NCBI GenBank assembly: GCA_032718475.1
Contig: JAUCBJ010000716.1
Coordinates: 1 to 48,294 of the forward strand
From: Nemertoderma westbladi
Lineage: Eukaryota > Xenacoelomorpha > Nemertodermatida > Nemertodermatidae
Direction: 5' to 3'
DNA: 48,294 nt
Below the pieces are notes generated by a model that did no database searches, was not told the origin of the DNA, and saw nothing but the letters and a program-made list of their open reading frames with translations. Positions 29,101 to 43,800 of the stretch are shown one piece after another. The position numbers and the translations under genes are program-made. Numbering within the stretch: the first letter of the stretch is position 1; each line of letters opens with the position of its first letter.

Positions 29101-32100
29101 TATAGAAGGGGAGAAGAATACAATATACAAGAGAATCTAGGAATTTATAGAAGGGGAGAAGAATACAATATACAAGAGAATCTAGGAATTTATAGAAGGG
29201 GAGAAGAATACAATATACAAGAGAATCTAGGAATTTATAGAAGGGGAGAAGAATACAATATACAAGAGAATCTAGGAATTTATAGAAGGGGAGAAGAATA
29301 CAATATACAAGAGAATCTAGGAATTTATAGAAGGGGAGAAGAATACAATATACAAGAGAATCTAGGAATTTATAGAAGGGGAGAAGAATACAATATACAA
29401 GAGAATCTAGGAATTTATAGAAGGGGAGAAGAATACAATATACAAGAGAATCTAGGAATTTATAGAAGGGGAGAAGAATACAATATACAAGAGAATCTAG
29501 GAATTTATAGAAGGGGAGAAGAATACAATATACAAGAGAATCTAGGAATTTATAGAAGGGGAGAAGAATACAATATACAAGAGAATCTAGGAATTTATAG
29601 AAGGGGAGAAGAATACAATATACAAGAGAATCTAGGAATTTATAGAAGGGGAGAAGAATACAATATACAAGATAATCTAGGAATTTATAGAAGGGGAGAA
29701 GAATACAATATACAAGAGAATCTAGGAATTTATAGAAGGGGAGAAGAATACAATATACAAGAGAATCTAGGAATTTATAGAAGGGGAGAAGAATACAATA
29801 TACAAGAGAATCTAGGAATTTATAGAAGGGGAGAAGAATACAATATACAAGATAATCTAGGAATTTATAGAAGGGGAGAAGAATACAATATACAAGATAA
29901 TCTAGGAATTTATAGAAGGGGAGAAGAATACAATATACAAGAGAATCTAGGAATTTATAGAAGGGGAGAAGAATACAATATACAAGAGAATCTAGGAATT
30001 TATAGAAGGGGAGAATAATACAATATACAAGAGAATCTAGGAATTTATAGAAGGGGAGAAGAATACAATATACAAGAGAATCTAGGAATTTATAGAAGGG
30101 GAGAAGAATACAATATACAAGAGAATCTAGGAATTTATAGAAGGGGAGAAGAATACAATATACAAGAGAATCTAGGAATTTATAGAAGGGGAGAAGAATA
30201 CAATATACAAGAGAATCTAGGAATTTATAGAAGGGGAGAAGAATACAATATACAAGATAATCTAGGAATTTATAGAAGGGGAGAAGAATACAATATACAA
30301 GAGAATCTAGGAATTTATAGAAGGGAAGAAGAATACAATATACAAGAGAATCTAGGAATTTATAGAAGGGGAGAAGAATACAATATACAAGATAATCTAG
30401 GAATTTATAGAAGGGGAGAAGAATACAATATACAAGAGAATCTAGGAATTTATAGAAGGGGAGAAGAATACAATATACAAGAGAATCTAGGAATTTATAG
30501 AAGGGGAGAAGAATACAATATACAAGAGAATCTAGGAATTTATAGAAGGGGAGAAGAATACAATATACAAGAGAATCTAGGAATTTATAGAAGGGAAGAA
30601 GAATACAATATACAAGAGAATCTAGGAATTTATAGAAGGGGAGAAGAATACAATATACAAGAGAATCTAGGAATTTATAGAAGGGGAGAAGAATACAATA
30701 TACAAGAGAATCTAGGAATTTATAGAAGGGGAGAAGAATACAATATACAAGAGAATCTAGGAATTTATAGAAGGGGAGAAGAATACAATATACAAGAGAA
30801 TCTAGGAATTTATAGAAGGGGAGAAGAATACAATATACAAGAGAATCTAGGAATTTATAGAAGGGGAGAAGAATACAATATACAAGAGAATCTAGGAATT
30901 TATAGAAGGGGAGAAGAATACAATATACAAGAGAATCTAGGAATTTATAGAAGGGGAGAAGAATACAATATACAAGAGAATCTAGGAATTTATAGAAGGG
31001 GAGAAGAATACAATATACAAGAGAATCTAGGAATTTATAGAAGGGGAGAAGAATACAATATACAAGAGAATCTAGGAATTTATAGAAGGGGAGAAGAATA
31101 CAATATACAAGAGAATCTAGGAATTTATAGAAGGGGAGAAGAATACAATATACAAGAGAATCTAGGAATTTATAGAAGGGGAGAAGAATACAATATACAA
31201 GAGAATCTAGGAATTTATAGAAGGGGAGAAGAATACAATATACAAGAGAATCTAGGAATTTATAGAAGGGGAGAAGAATACAATATACAAGAGAATCTAG
31301 GAATTTATAGAAGGGGAGAAGAATACAATATACAAGAGAATCTAGGAATTTATAGAAGGGGAGAAGAATACAATATACAAGATAATCTAGGAATTTATAG
31401 AAGGGGAGAAGAATACAATATACAAGAGAATCTAGGAATTTATAGAAGGGGAGAAGAATACAATATACAAGAGAATCTAGGAATTTATAGAAGGGGAGAA
31501 GAATACAATATACAAGAGAATCTAGGAATTTATAGAAGGGGAGAAGAATACAATATACAAGAGAATCTAGGAATTTATAGAAGGGGAGAAGAATACAATA
31601 TACAAGAGAATCTAGGAATTTATAGAAGGGGAGAAGAATACAATATACAAGAGAATCTAGGAATTTATAGAAGGGGAGAAGAATACAATATACAAGAGAA
31701 TCTAGGAATTTATAGAAGGGGAGAAGAATACAATATACAAGATAATCTAGGAATTTATAGAAGGGGAGAAGAATACAATATACAAGAGAATCTAGGAATT
31801 TATAGAAGGGAAGAAGAATACAATATACAAGAGAATCTAGGAATTTATAGAAGGGGAGAAGAATACAATATACAAGAGAATCTAGGAATTTATAGAAGGG
31901 GAGAAGAATACAATATACAAGAGAATCTAGGAATTTATAGAAGGGGAGAAGAATACAATATACAAGAGAATCTAGGAATTTATAGAAGGGGAGAAGAATA
32001 CAATATACAAGAGAATCTAGGAATTTATAGAAGGGAAGAAGAATACAATATACAAGAGAATCTAGGAATTTATAGAAGGGGAGAAGAATACAATATACAA

Positions 32101-34515
32101 GAGAATCTAGGAATTTATAGAAGGGGAGAAGAATACAATATACAAGAGAATCTAGGAATTTATAGAAGGGGAGAAGAATACAATATACAAGAGAATGTAG
32201 GAATTTATAGAAGGGGAGAAGAATACAATATACAAGAGAATCTAGGAATTTATAGAAGGGGAGAAGAATACAATATACAAGAGAATCTAGGAATTTATAG
32301 AAGGGGAGAAGAATACAATATACAAGAGAATCTAGGAATTTATAGAAGGGGAGAAGAATACAATATACAAGAGAATCTAGGAATTTATAGAAGGGGAGAA
32401 GAATACAATATACAAGAGAATCTAGGAATTTATAGAAGGGGAGAAGAATACAATATACAAGAGAATCTAGGAATTTATAGAAGGGGAGAAGAATACAATA
32501 TACAAGAGAATCTAGGAATTTATAGAAGGGAAGAATAATACAATATACAAGAGAATCTAGGAATTTATAGAAGGGGAGAAGAATACAATATACAAGAGAA
32601 TCTAGGAATTTATAGAAGGGGAGAAGAATACAATATACAAGAGAATCTAGGAATTTATAGAAGGGGAGAAGAATACAATATACAAGAGAATCTAGGAATT
32701 TATAGAAGGGGAGAAGAATACAATATACAAGAGAATCTAGGAATTTATAGAAGGGGAGAAGAATACAATATACAAGAGAATCTAGGAATTTATAGAAGGG
32801 GAGAAGAATACAATATACAAGAGAATCTAGGAATTTATAGAAGGGAAGAAGAATACAATATACAAGAGAATCTAGGAATTTATAGAAGGGGAGAAGAATA
32901 CAATATACAAGAGAATCTAGGAATTTATAGAAGGGGAGAAGAATACAATATACAAGAGAATCTAGGAATTTATAGAAGGGGAGAAGAATACAATATACAA
33001 GAGAATCTAGGAATTTATAGAAGGGGAGAAGAATACAATATACAAGAGAATCTAGGAATTTATAGAAGGGGAGAAGAATACAATATACAAGAGAATCTAG
33101 GAATTTATAGAAGGGGAGAAGAATACAATATACAAGAGAATCTAGGAATTTATAGAAGGGGAGAAGAATACAATATACAAGAGAATCTAGGAATTTATAG
33201 AAGGGGAGAAGAATACAATATACAAGAGAATCTAGGAATTTATAGAAGGGGAGAAGAATACAATATACAAGAGAATCTAGGAATTTATAGAAGGGGAGAA
33301 GAATACAATATACAAGAGAATCTAGGAATTTATAGAAGGGGAGAAGAATACAATATACAAGAGAATCTAGGAATTTATAGAAGGGGAGAAGAATACAATA
33401 TACAAGAGAATCTAGGAATTTATAGAAGGGGAGAAGAATACAATATACAAGAGAATCTAGGAATTTATAGAAGGGGAGAAGAATACAATATACAAGAGAA
33501 TCTAGGAATTTATAGAAGGGGAGAAGAATACAATATACAAGAGAATCTAGGAATTTATAGAAGGGGAGAAGAATACAATATACAAGAGAATCTAGGAATT
33601 TATAGAAGGGGAGAAGAATACAATATACAAGAGAATCTAGGAATTTATAGAAGGGGAGAAGAATACAATATACAAGAGAATCTAGGAATTTATAGAAGGG
33701 GAGAAGAATACAATATACAAGAGAATCTAGGAATTTATAGAAGGGGAGAAGAATACAATATACAAGAGAATCTAGGAATTTATAGAAGGGGAGAAGAATA
33801 CAATATACAAGATAATCTAGGAATTTATAGAAGGGGAGAAGAATACAATATACAAGAGAATCTAGGAATTTATAGAAGGGAAGAATAATACAATATACAA
33901 GAGAATCTAGGAATTTATAGAAGGGGAGAAGAATACAATATACAAGAGAATCTAGGAATTTATAGAAGGGGAGAAGAATACAATATACAAGAGAATCTAG
34001 GAATTTATAGAAGGGGAGAAGAATACAATATACAAGAGAATCTAGGAATTTATAGAAGGGGAGAAGAATACAATATACAAGAGAATCTAGGAATTTATAG
34101 AAGGGGAGAAGAATACAATATACAAGAGAATCTAGGAATTTATAGAAGGGGAGAAGAATACAATATACAAGAGAATCTAGGAATTTATAGAAGGGGAGAA
34201 GAATACAATATACAAGAGAATCTAGGAATTTATAGAAGGGGAGAAGAATACAATATACAAGAGAATCTAGGAATTTATAGAAGGGAAGAATAATACAATA
34301 TACAAGAGAATCTAGGAATTTATAGAAGGGGAGAAGAATACAATATACAAGAGAATCTAGGAATTTATAGAAGGGGAGAAGAATACAATATACAAGAGAA
34401 TCTAGGAATTTATAGAAGGGGAGAAGAATACAATATACAAGATAATCTAGGAATTTATAGAAGGGGAGAAGAATACAATATACAAGAGAATCTAGGAATT
34501 TATAGAAGGGGAGAA
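23151..34515 (+). repeat. Sparse-variant block of the array
   Basis: Mostly consensus units with scattered D and A units and rare * units (for example 25201, 30016, 32536, 33886, 34291). It contains a clean run from 26659 to 27985. The unit at 30016 carries * without a preceding A, the only such case I noticed. I see no gene, mobile element or unique sequence here. Confidence 0.82.
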
Positions 34516-35145
34516 GAATACAATATACAAGAGAATCTAGGAATTTATAGAAGGGAAGAAGAATACAATATACAAGATAATCTAGGAATTTATAGAAGGG
34601 GAGAAGAATACAATATACAAGATAATCTAGGAATTTATAGAAGGGGAGAAGAATACAATATACAAGATAATCTAGGAATTTATAGAAGGGGAGAAGAATA
34701 CAATATACAAGAGAATCTAGGAATTTATAGAAGGGGAGAAGAATACAATATACAAGAGAATCTAGGAATTTATAGAAGGGAAGAAGAATACAATATACAA
34801 GATAATCTAGGAATTTATAGAAGGGGAGAAGAATACAATATACAAGAGAATCTAGGAATTTATAGAAGGGAAGAATAATACAATATACAAGAGAATGTAG
34901 GAATTTATAGAAGGGGAGAAGAATACAATATACAAGAGAATCTAGGAATTTATAGAAGGGAAGAAGAATACAATATACAAGAGAATCTAGGAATTTATAG
35001 AAGGGAAGAAGAATACAATATACAAGATAATCTAGGAATTTATAAAAGGGGAGAAGAATACAATATACAAGAGAATCTAGGAATTTATAGAAGGGAAGAA
35101 TAATACAATATACAAGAGAATGTAGGAATTTATAGAAGGGGAGAA
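34516..35145 (+). repeat. 14-unit composite higher-order repeat, copy 2
   Basis: The unit string is A, D, D, D, consensus, A, D, A, *V, A, A, D+K, A, *V. It is identical to copy 1 (6706-7335), 27,810 bp or 618 units away, except that the unit at 34786 has D without K. The next unit (35146) is D, as after copy 3. Confidence 0.9.
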
Positions 35146-36000
35146 GAATACAATATACAAGATAATCTAGGAATTTATAGAAGGGGAGAAGAATACAATA
35201 TACAAGAGAATCTAGGAATTTATAGAAGGGGAGAAGAATACAATATACAAGAGAATCTAGGAATTTATAGAAGGGGAGAAGAATACAATATACAAGAGAA
35301 TCTAGGAATTTATAGAAGGGGAGAAGAATACAATATACAAGAGAATCTAGGAATTTATAGAAGGGAAGAATAATACAATATACAAGAGAATCTAGGAATT
35401 TATAGAAGGGGAGAAGAATACAATATACAAGAGAATCTAGGAATTTATAGAAGGGGAGAAGAATACAATATACAAGAGAATCTAGGAATTTATAGAAGGG
35501 GAGAAGAATACAATATACAAGAGAATCTAGGAATTTATAGAAGGGGAGAAGAATACAATATACAAGAGAATCTAGGAATTTATAGAAGGGGAGAAGAATA
35601 CAATATACAAGAGAATCTAGGAATTTATAGAAGGGGAGAAGAATACAATATACAAGAGAATCTAGGAATTTATAGAAGGGGAGAAGAATACAATATACAA
35701 GAGAATCTAGGAATTTATAGAAGGGGAGAAGAATACAATATACAAGAGAATCTAGGAATTTATAGAAGGGAAGAATAATACAATATACAAGAGAATCTAG
35801 GAATTTATAGAAGGGGAGAAGAATACAATATACAAGAGAATCTAGGAATTTATAGAAGGGGAGAAGAATACAATATACAAGAGAATCTAGGAATTTATAG
35901 AAGGGGAGAAGAATACAATATACAAGATAATCTAGGAATTTATAGAAGGGGAGAAGAATACAATATACAAGAGAATCTAGGAATTTATAGAAGGGGAGAA

Positions 36001-36630
36001 GAATACAATATACAAGAGAATCTAGGAATTTATAGAAGGGAAGAAGAATACAATATACAAGATAATCTAGGAATTTATAGAAGGGGAGAAGAATACAATA
36101 TACAAGATAATCTAGGAATTTATAGAAGGGGAGAAGAATACAATATACAAGATAATCTAGGAATTTATAGAAGAGGAGAAGAATACAATATACAAGAGAA
36201 TCTAGGAATTTATAGAAGGGGAGAAGAATACAATATACAAGAGAATCTAGGAATTTATAGAAGGGAAGAAGAATACAATATACAAGATAATCTAGGAATT
36301 TATAAAAGGGGAGAAGAATACAATATACAAGAGAATCTAGGAATTTATAGAAGGGAAGAATAATACAATATACAAGAGAATGTAGGAATTTATAGAAGGG
36401 GAGAAGAATACAATATACAAGAGAATCTAGGAATTTATAGAAGGGAAGAAGAATACAATATACAAGAGAATCTAGGAATTTATAGAAGGGAAGAAGAATA
36501 CAATATACAAGATAATCTAGGAATTTATAAAAGGGGAGAAGAATACAATATACAAGAGAATCTAGGAATTTATAGAAGGGAAGAATAATACAATATACAA
36601 GAGAATGTAGGAATTTATAGAAGGGGAGAA
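36001..36630 (+). repeat. 14-unit composite higher-order repeat, copy 3
   Basis: The unit string is A, D, D, D, consensus, A, D+K, A, *V, A, A, D+K, A, *V. It matches copy 1 exactly except for one private change, G39A, in the unit at 36136. It lies 33 units right of copy 2 and is followed by a D unit, so copies 2 and 3 are probably closest relatives. Confidence 0.9.
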
Positions 36631-39600
36631 GAATACAATATACAAGATAATCTAGGAATTTATAGAAGGGGAGAAGAATACAATATACAAGAGAATCTAG
36701 GAATTTATAGAAGGGGAGAAGAATACAATATACAAGATAATCTAGGAATTTATAAAAGGGGAGAAGAATACAATATACAAGAGAATCTAGGAATTTATAG
36801 AAGGGAAGAATAATACAATATACAAGAGAATGTAGGAATTTATAGAAGGGGAGAAGAATACAATATACAAGAGAATCTAGGAATTTATAGAAGGGGAGAA
36901 GAATACAATATACAAGAGAATCTAGGAATTTATAGAAGGGAAGAATAATACAATATACAAGAGAATGTAGGAATTTATAGAAGGGGAGAAGAATACAATA
37001 TACAAGAGAATCTAGGAATTTATAGAAGGGGAGAAGAATACAATATACAAGAGAATCTAGGAATTTATAGAAGGGGAGAAGAATACAATATACAAGAGAA
37101 TCTAGGAATTTATAGAAGGGGAGAAGAATACAATATACAAGAGAATCTAGGAATTTATAGAAGGGGAGAAGAATACAATATACAAGAGAATCTAGGAATT
37201 TATAGAAGGGGAGAAGAATACAATATACAAGAGAATCTAGGAATTTATAGAAGGGGAGAAGAATACAATATACAAGAGAATCTAGGAATTTATAGAAGGG
37301 AAGAATAATACAATATACAAGAGAATGTAGGAATTTATAGAAGGGGAGAAGAATACAATATACAAGATAATCTAGGAATTTATAGAAGGGGAGAAGAATA
37401 CAATATACAAGAGAATCTAGGAATTTATAGAAGGGAAGAATAATACAATATACAAGAGAATGTAGGAATTTATAGAAGGGGAGAAGAATACAATATACAA
37501 GAGAATCTAGGAATTTATAGAAGGGGAGAAGAATACAATATACAAGAGAATCTAGGAATTTATAGAAGGGGAGAAGAATACAATATACAAGATAATCTAG
37601 GAATTTATAAAAGGGGAGAAGAATACAATATACAAGAGAATCTAGGAATTTATAGAAGGGAAGAATAATACAATATACAAGAGAATGTAGGAATTTATAG
37701 AAGGGGAGAAGAATACAATATACAAGAGAATCTAGGAATTTATAGAAGGGGAGAAGAATACAATATACAAGAGAATCTAGGAATTTATAGAAGGGGAGAA
37801 GAATACAATATACAAGAGAATGTAGGAATTTATAGAAGGGGAGAAGAATACAATATACAAGAGAATCTAGGAATTTATAGAAGGGGAGAAGAATACAATA
37901 TACAAGAGAATCTAGGAATTTATAGAAGGGGAGAAGAATACAATATACAAGAGAATCTAGGAATTTATAGAAGGGAAGAATAATACAATATACAAGAGAA
38001 TGTAGGAATTTATAGAAGGGGAGAAGAATACAATATACAAGATAATCTAGGAATTTATAGAAGGGGAGAAGAATACAATATACAAGAGAATCTAGGAATT
38101 TATAGAAGGGAAGAATAATACAATATACAAGAGAATGTAGGAATTTATAGAAGGGGAGAAGAATACAATATACAAGAGAATCTAGGAATTTATAGAAGGG
38201 GAGAAGAATACAATATACAAGAGAATCTAGGAATTTATAGAAGGGGAGAAGAATACAATATACAAGATAATCTAGGAATTTATAGAAGGGGAGAAGAATA
38301 CAATATACAAGAGAATCTAGGAATTTATAGAAGGGAAGAATAATACAATATACAAGAGAATGTAGGAATTTATAGAAGGGGAGAAGAATACAATATACAA
38401 GAGAATCTAGGAATTTATAGAAGGGGAGAAGAATACAATATACAAGAGAATCTAGGAATTTATAGAAGGGGAGAAGAATACAATATACAAGAGAATCTAG
38501 GAATTTATAGAAGGGGAGAAGAATACAATATACAAGAGAATCTAGGAATTTATAGAAGGGAAGAATAATACAATATACAAGAGAATCTAGGAATTTATAG
38601 AAGGGAAGAAGAATACAATATACAAGATAATCTAGGAATTTATAGAAGGGGAGAAGAATACAATATACAAGAGAATCTAGGAATTTATAGAAGGGAAGAA
38701 TAATACAATATACAAGAGAATGTAGGAATTTATAGAAGGGGAGAAGAATACAATATACAAGAGAATCTAGGAATTTATAGAAGGGGAGAAGAATACAATA
38801 TACAAGAGAATCTAGGAATTTATAGAAGGGGAGAAGAATACAATATACAAGAGAATCTAGGAATTTATAGAAGGGGAGAAGAATACAATATACAAGATAA
38901 TCTAGGAATTTATAGAAGGGGAGAAGAATACAATATACAAGAGAATCTAGGAATTTATAGAAGGGAAGAAGAATACAATATACAAGATAATCTAGGAATT
39001 TATAGAAGGGGAGAAGAATACAATATACAAGAGAATCTAGGAATTTATAGAAGGGGAGAAGAATACAATATACAAGAGAATCTAGGAATTTATAGAAGGG
39101 GAGAAGAATACAATATACAAGATAATCTAGGAATTTATAGAAGGGGAGAAGAATACAATATACAAGAGAATCTAGGAATTTATAGAAGGGGAGAAGAATA
39201 CAATATACAAGAGAATCTAGGAATTTATAGAAGGGGAGAAGAATACAATATACAAGAGAATCTAGGAATTTATAGAAGGGAAGAATAATACAATATACAA
39301 GATAATCTAGGAATTTATAGAAGGGGAGAAGAATACAATATACAAGAGAATCTAGGAATTTATAGAAGGGGAGAAGAATACAATATACAAGATAATCTAG
39401 GAATTTATAGAAGGGGAGAAGAATACAATATACAAGATAATCTAGGAATTTATAGAAGGGGAGAAGAATACAATATACAAGAGAATCTAGGAATTTATAG
39501 AAGGGGAGAAGAATACAATATACAAGAGAATCTAGGAATTTATAGAAGGGAAGAATAATACAATATACAAGAGAATGTAGGAATTTATAGAAGGGGAGAA

Positions 39601-40500
39601 GAATACAATATACAAGAGAATCTAGGAATTTATAGAAGGGGAGAAGAATACAATATACAAGATAATCTAGGAATTTATAGAAGGGGAGAAGAATACAATA
39701 TACAAGAGAATCTAGGAATTTATAGAAGGGAAGAATAATACAATATACAAGAGAATGTAGGAATTTATAGAAGGGGAGAAGAATACAATATACAAGAGAA
39801 TCTAGGAATTTATAGAAGGGGAGAAGAATACAATATACAAGATAATCTAGGAATTTATAGAAGGGGAGAAGAATACAATATACAAGAGAATCTAGGAATT
39901 TATAGAAGGGAAGAAGAATACAATATACAAGAGAATCTAGGAATTTATAGAAGGGGAGAAGAATACAATATACAAGAGAATCTAGGAATTTATAGAAGGG
40001 AAGAAGAATACAATATACAAGATAATCTAGGAATTTATAGAAGGGGAGAAGAATACAATATACAAGAGAATCTAGGAATTTATAGAAGGGAAGAATAATA
40101 CAATATACAAGAGAATGTAGGAATTTATAGAAGGGGAGAAGAATACAATATACAAGAGAATCTAGGAATTTATAGAAGGGGAGAAGAATACAATATACAA
40201 GATAATCTAGGAATTTATAGAAGGGGAGAAGAATACAATATACAAGAGAATCTAGGAATTTATAGAAGGGGAGAAGAATACAATATACAAGAGAATCTAG
40301 GAATTTATAGAAGGGAAGAAGAATACAATATACAAGAGAATCTAGGAATTTATAGAAGGGAAGAAGAATACAATATACAAGATAATCTAGGAATTTATAG
40401 AAGGGGAGAAGAATACAATATACAAGAGAATCTAGGAATTTATAGAAGGGAAGAATAATACAATATACAAGAGAATGTAGGAATTTATAGAAGGGGAGAA
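36631..40500 (+). repeat. Dense D-A-*V region with 4- and 5-unit higher-order repeats
   Basis: The three-unit core D, A, *V recurs many times. At 39556 and 39736 the *V units are four units apart with order *V, consensus, D, A. The same core returns at 40006-40140 and 40366-40500. At 38026 and 38251 the core recurs with a five-unit (225-bp) spacing. D+K versions occur near 36721 and 37576. The high density of * means the forward open frame is broken repeatedly here. Confidence 0.83.
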
Positions 40501-40840
40501 GAATACAATATACAAGAGAATGTAGGAATTTATAGAAGGGGAGAAGAATACAATATACAAGATAATCTAGGAATTTATAGAAGGGGAGAAGAATACAATA
40601 TACAAGAGAATCTAGGAATTTATAGAAGGGGAGAAGAATACAATATACAAGAGAATCTAGGAATTTATAGAAGGGGAGAAGAATACAATATACAAGAGAA
40701 TGTAGGAATTTATAGAAGGGGAGAAGAATACAATATACAAGATAATCTAGGAATTTATAGAAGGGGAGAAGAATACAATATACAAGAGAATCTAGGAATT
40801 TATAGAAGGGAAGAAGAATACAATATACAAGAGAATCTAG

Positions 40841-43800
40841 GAACTTATAGAAGGGGAGAAGAATACAATATACAAGAGAATCTAGGAATTTATAGAAGGG
40901 GGGAAGAATACAATATACAAGAGAATCTAAGAATTTATAGAAGGGGAGAAGAATACAATATACAAGAGAATCTAGGAATTTATAGAAGGGGAGAAGAATA
41001 CAATATACAAGATAATCTAGGAATTTATAGAAGGGGAGAAGAATACAATATACAAGAGAATCTAGGAATTTATAGAAGGGGAGAAGAATACAATATACAA
41101 GATAATCTAGGAATTTATAGAAGGGAAGAATAATACAATATACAAGAGAATGTAGGAATTTATAGAAGGGGAGAAGAATACAATATACAAGAGAATCTAG
41201 GAATTTATAGAAGGGAAGAATAATACAATATACAAGAGAATCTAGGAATTTATAGAAGGGGAGAAGAATACAATATACAAGAGAATCTAGGAATTTATAG
41301 AAGGGAAGAATAATACAATATACAAGAGAATGTAGGAATTTATAGAAGGGGAGAAGAATACAATATACAAGAGAATCTAGGAATTTATAGAAGGGGAGAA
41401 GAATACAATATACAAGAGAATCTAGGAATTTATAGAAAGGGAGAAGAATACAATATACAAGAGAATCTAGGAATTTATAGAAGGGGAGAAGAATACAATA
41501 TACAAGAGAATGTAGGAATTTATAGAAGGGGAGAAGAATACAATATACAAGAGAATCTAGGAATTTATAGAAGGGGAGAAGAATACAATATACAAGAGAA
41601 TCTAGGAATTTATAGAAAGGGAGAAGAATACAATATACAAGAGAATCTAGGAATTTATAGAAGGGGAGAAGAATACAATATACAAGAGAATCTAGGAATT
41701 TATAGAAAGGGAGAAGAATACAATATACAAGAGAATCTAGGAATTTATAGAAGGGGAGAAGAATACAATATACAAGAGAATCTAGGAATTTATAGAAGGG
41801 GAGAAGAATACAATATACAAGAGAATCTAGGAATTTATAGAAGGGGAGAAGAATACAATATACAAGATAATCTAGGAATTTATAGAAGGGAAGAATAATA
41901 CAATATACAAGAGAATGTAGGAATTTATAGAAGGGGAGAAGAATACAATATACAAGAGAATCTAGGAATTTATAGAAGGGAAGAATAATACAATATACAA
42001 GAGAATCTAGGAATTTATAGAAGGGGAGAAGAATACAATATACAAGAGAATCTAGGAATTTATAGAAGGGAAGAATAATACAATATACAAGAGAATGTAG
42101 GAATTTATAGAAGGGGAGAAGAATACAATATACAAGAGAATCTAGGAATTTATAGAAGGGAAGAATAATACAATATACAAGAGAATCTAGGAATTTATAG
42201 AAGGGGAGAAGAATACAATATACAAGAGAATCTAGGAATTTATAGAAGGGGAGAAGAATACAATATACAAGAGAATCTAGGAATTTATAGAAGGGGAGAA
42301 GAATACAATATAGAAGAGAATCTAGGAATTTATAGAAGGGGAGAAGAATATACAAGAGAATCTAGGAATTTATAGAAGGGGAGAAGAATACAATATACAA
42401 GAGAATCTAGGAATTTATAGAAGGGGAGAAGAATACAATATACAAGAGAATCTAAGAATTTATAGAAGGGGAGAAGAATACAATATACAAGATAATCTAG
42501 GAATTTATAGAAGGGGAGAAGAATACAATATACAAGAGAATCTAAGAATTTATAGAAGGGGAGAAGAATACAATATACAAGATAATCTAGGAATTTATAG
42601 AAGGGGAGAAGAATACAATATACAAGAGAATCTAGGAATTTATAGAAGGGAAGAATAATACAATATACAAGAGAATGTAGGAATTTATAGAAGGGGAGAA
42701 GAATACAATATACAAGAGAATCTAGGAATTTATAGAAAGGGAGAAGAATACAATATACAAGATAATCTAGGAATTTATAGAAGGGGAGAAGAATACAATA
42801 TACAAGATAATCTAGGAATTTATAGAAGGGGGGAAGAATACAATATAGAAGAGAATCTAGGAATTTATAGAAGGGAAGAAGAATACAATATACAAGAGAA
42901 TCTAGGAATTTATAGAAGGGGAGAAGAATACAATATACAAGAGAATTTAGGAACTTATAGAAGGGGAGAAGAATACAATATACAAGAGAATCTAGGAATT
43001 TATAGAAGGGGAGAAGAATACAATATAGAAGAGAATCTAGGAATTTATAGAAGGGAAGAAGAATACAATATACAAGAGAATCTAGGAATTTATAGAAGGG
43101 GAGAAGAATACAATATACAAGAGAATTTAGGAACTTATAGAAGGGGAGAAGAATACAATATACAAGAGAATCTAGGAATTTATAGAAGGGGAGAAGAATA
43201 CAATATACAAGATAATCTAGGAATTTATAGAAGGGGGGAAGAATACAATATACAAGAGAATCTAGGAATTTATAGAAGGGAAGAAGAATACAATATACAA
43301 GAGAATCTAGGAATTTATAGAAGGGGAGAAGAATACAATATACAAGAGAATTTAGGAACTTATAGAAGGGGAGAAGAATACAATATACAAGAGAATCTAG
43401 GAATTTATAGAAGGGGAGAAGAATACAATATAGAAGAGAATCTAGGAATTTATAGAAGGGGAGAAGAATACAATATACAAGAGAATCTAGGAATTTATAG
43501 AAGGGGAGAAGAATACAATATAGAAGAGAATCAAGGAACTTATAGAAGGGGAGAAGAATACAATATACAAGAGAATCTAAGAATTTATAGAAGGGGAGAA
43601 GAATACAATATACAAGAGAATCTAGGAATTTATAGAAGGGGAGAAGAATACAATATAGAAGAGAATCAAGGAACTTATAGAAGGGGAGAAGAATACAATA
43701 TACAAGAGAATCTAGGAATTTATAGAAGGGGAGAAGAATACAATATACAAGAGAATCTAAGAATTTATAGAAGGGGAGAAGAATACAATATACAAGAGAA

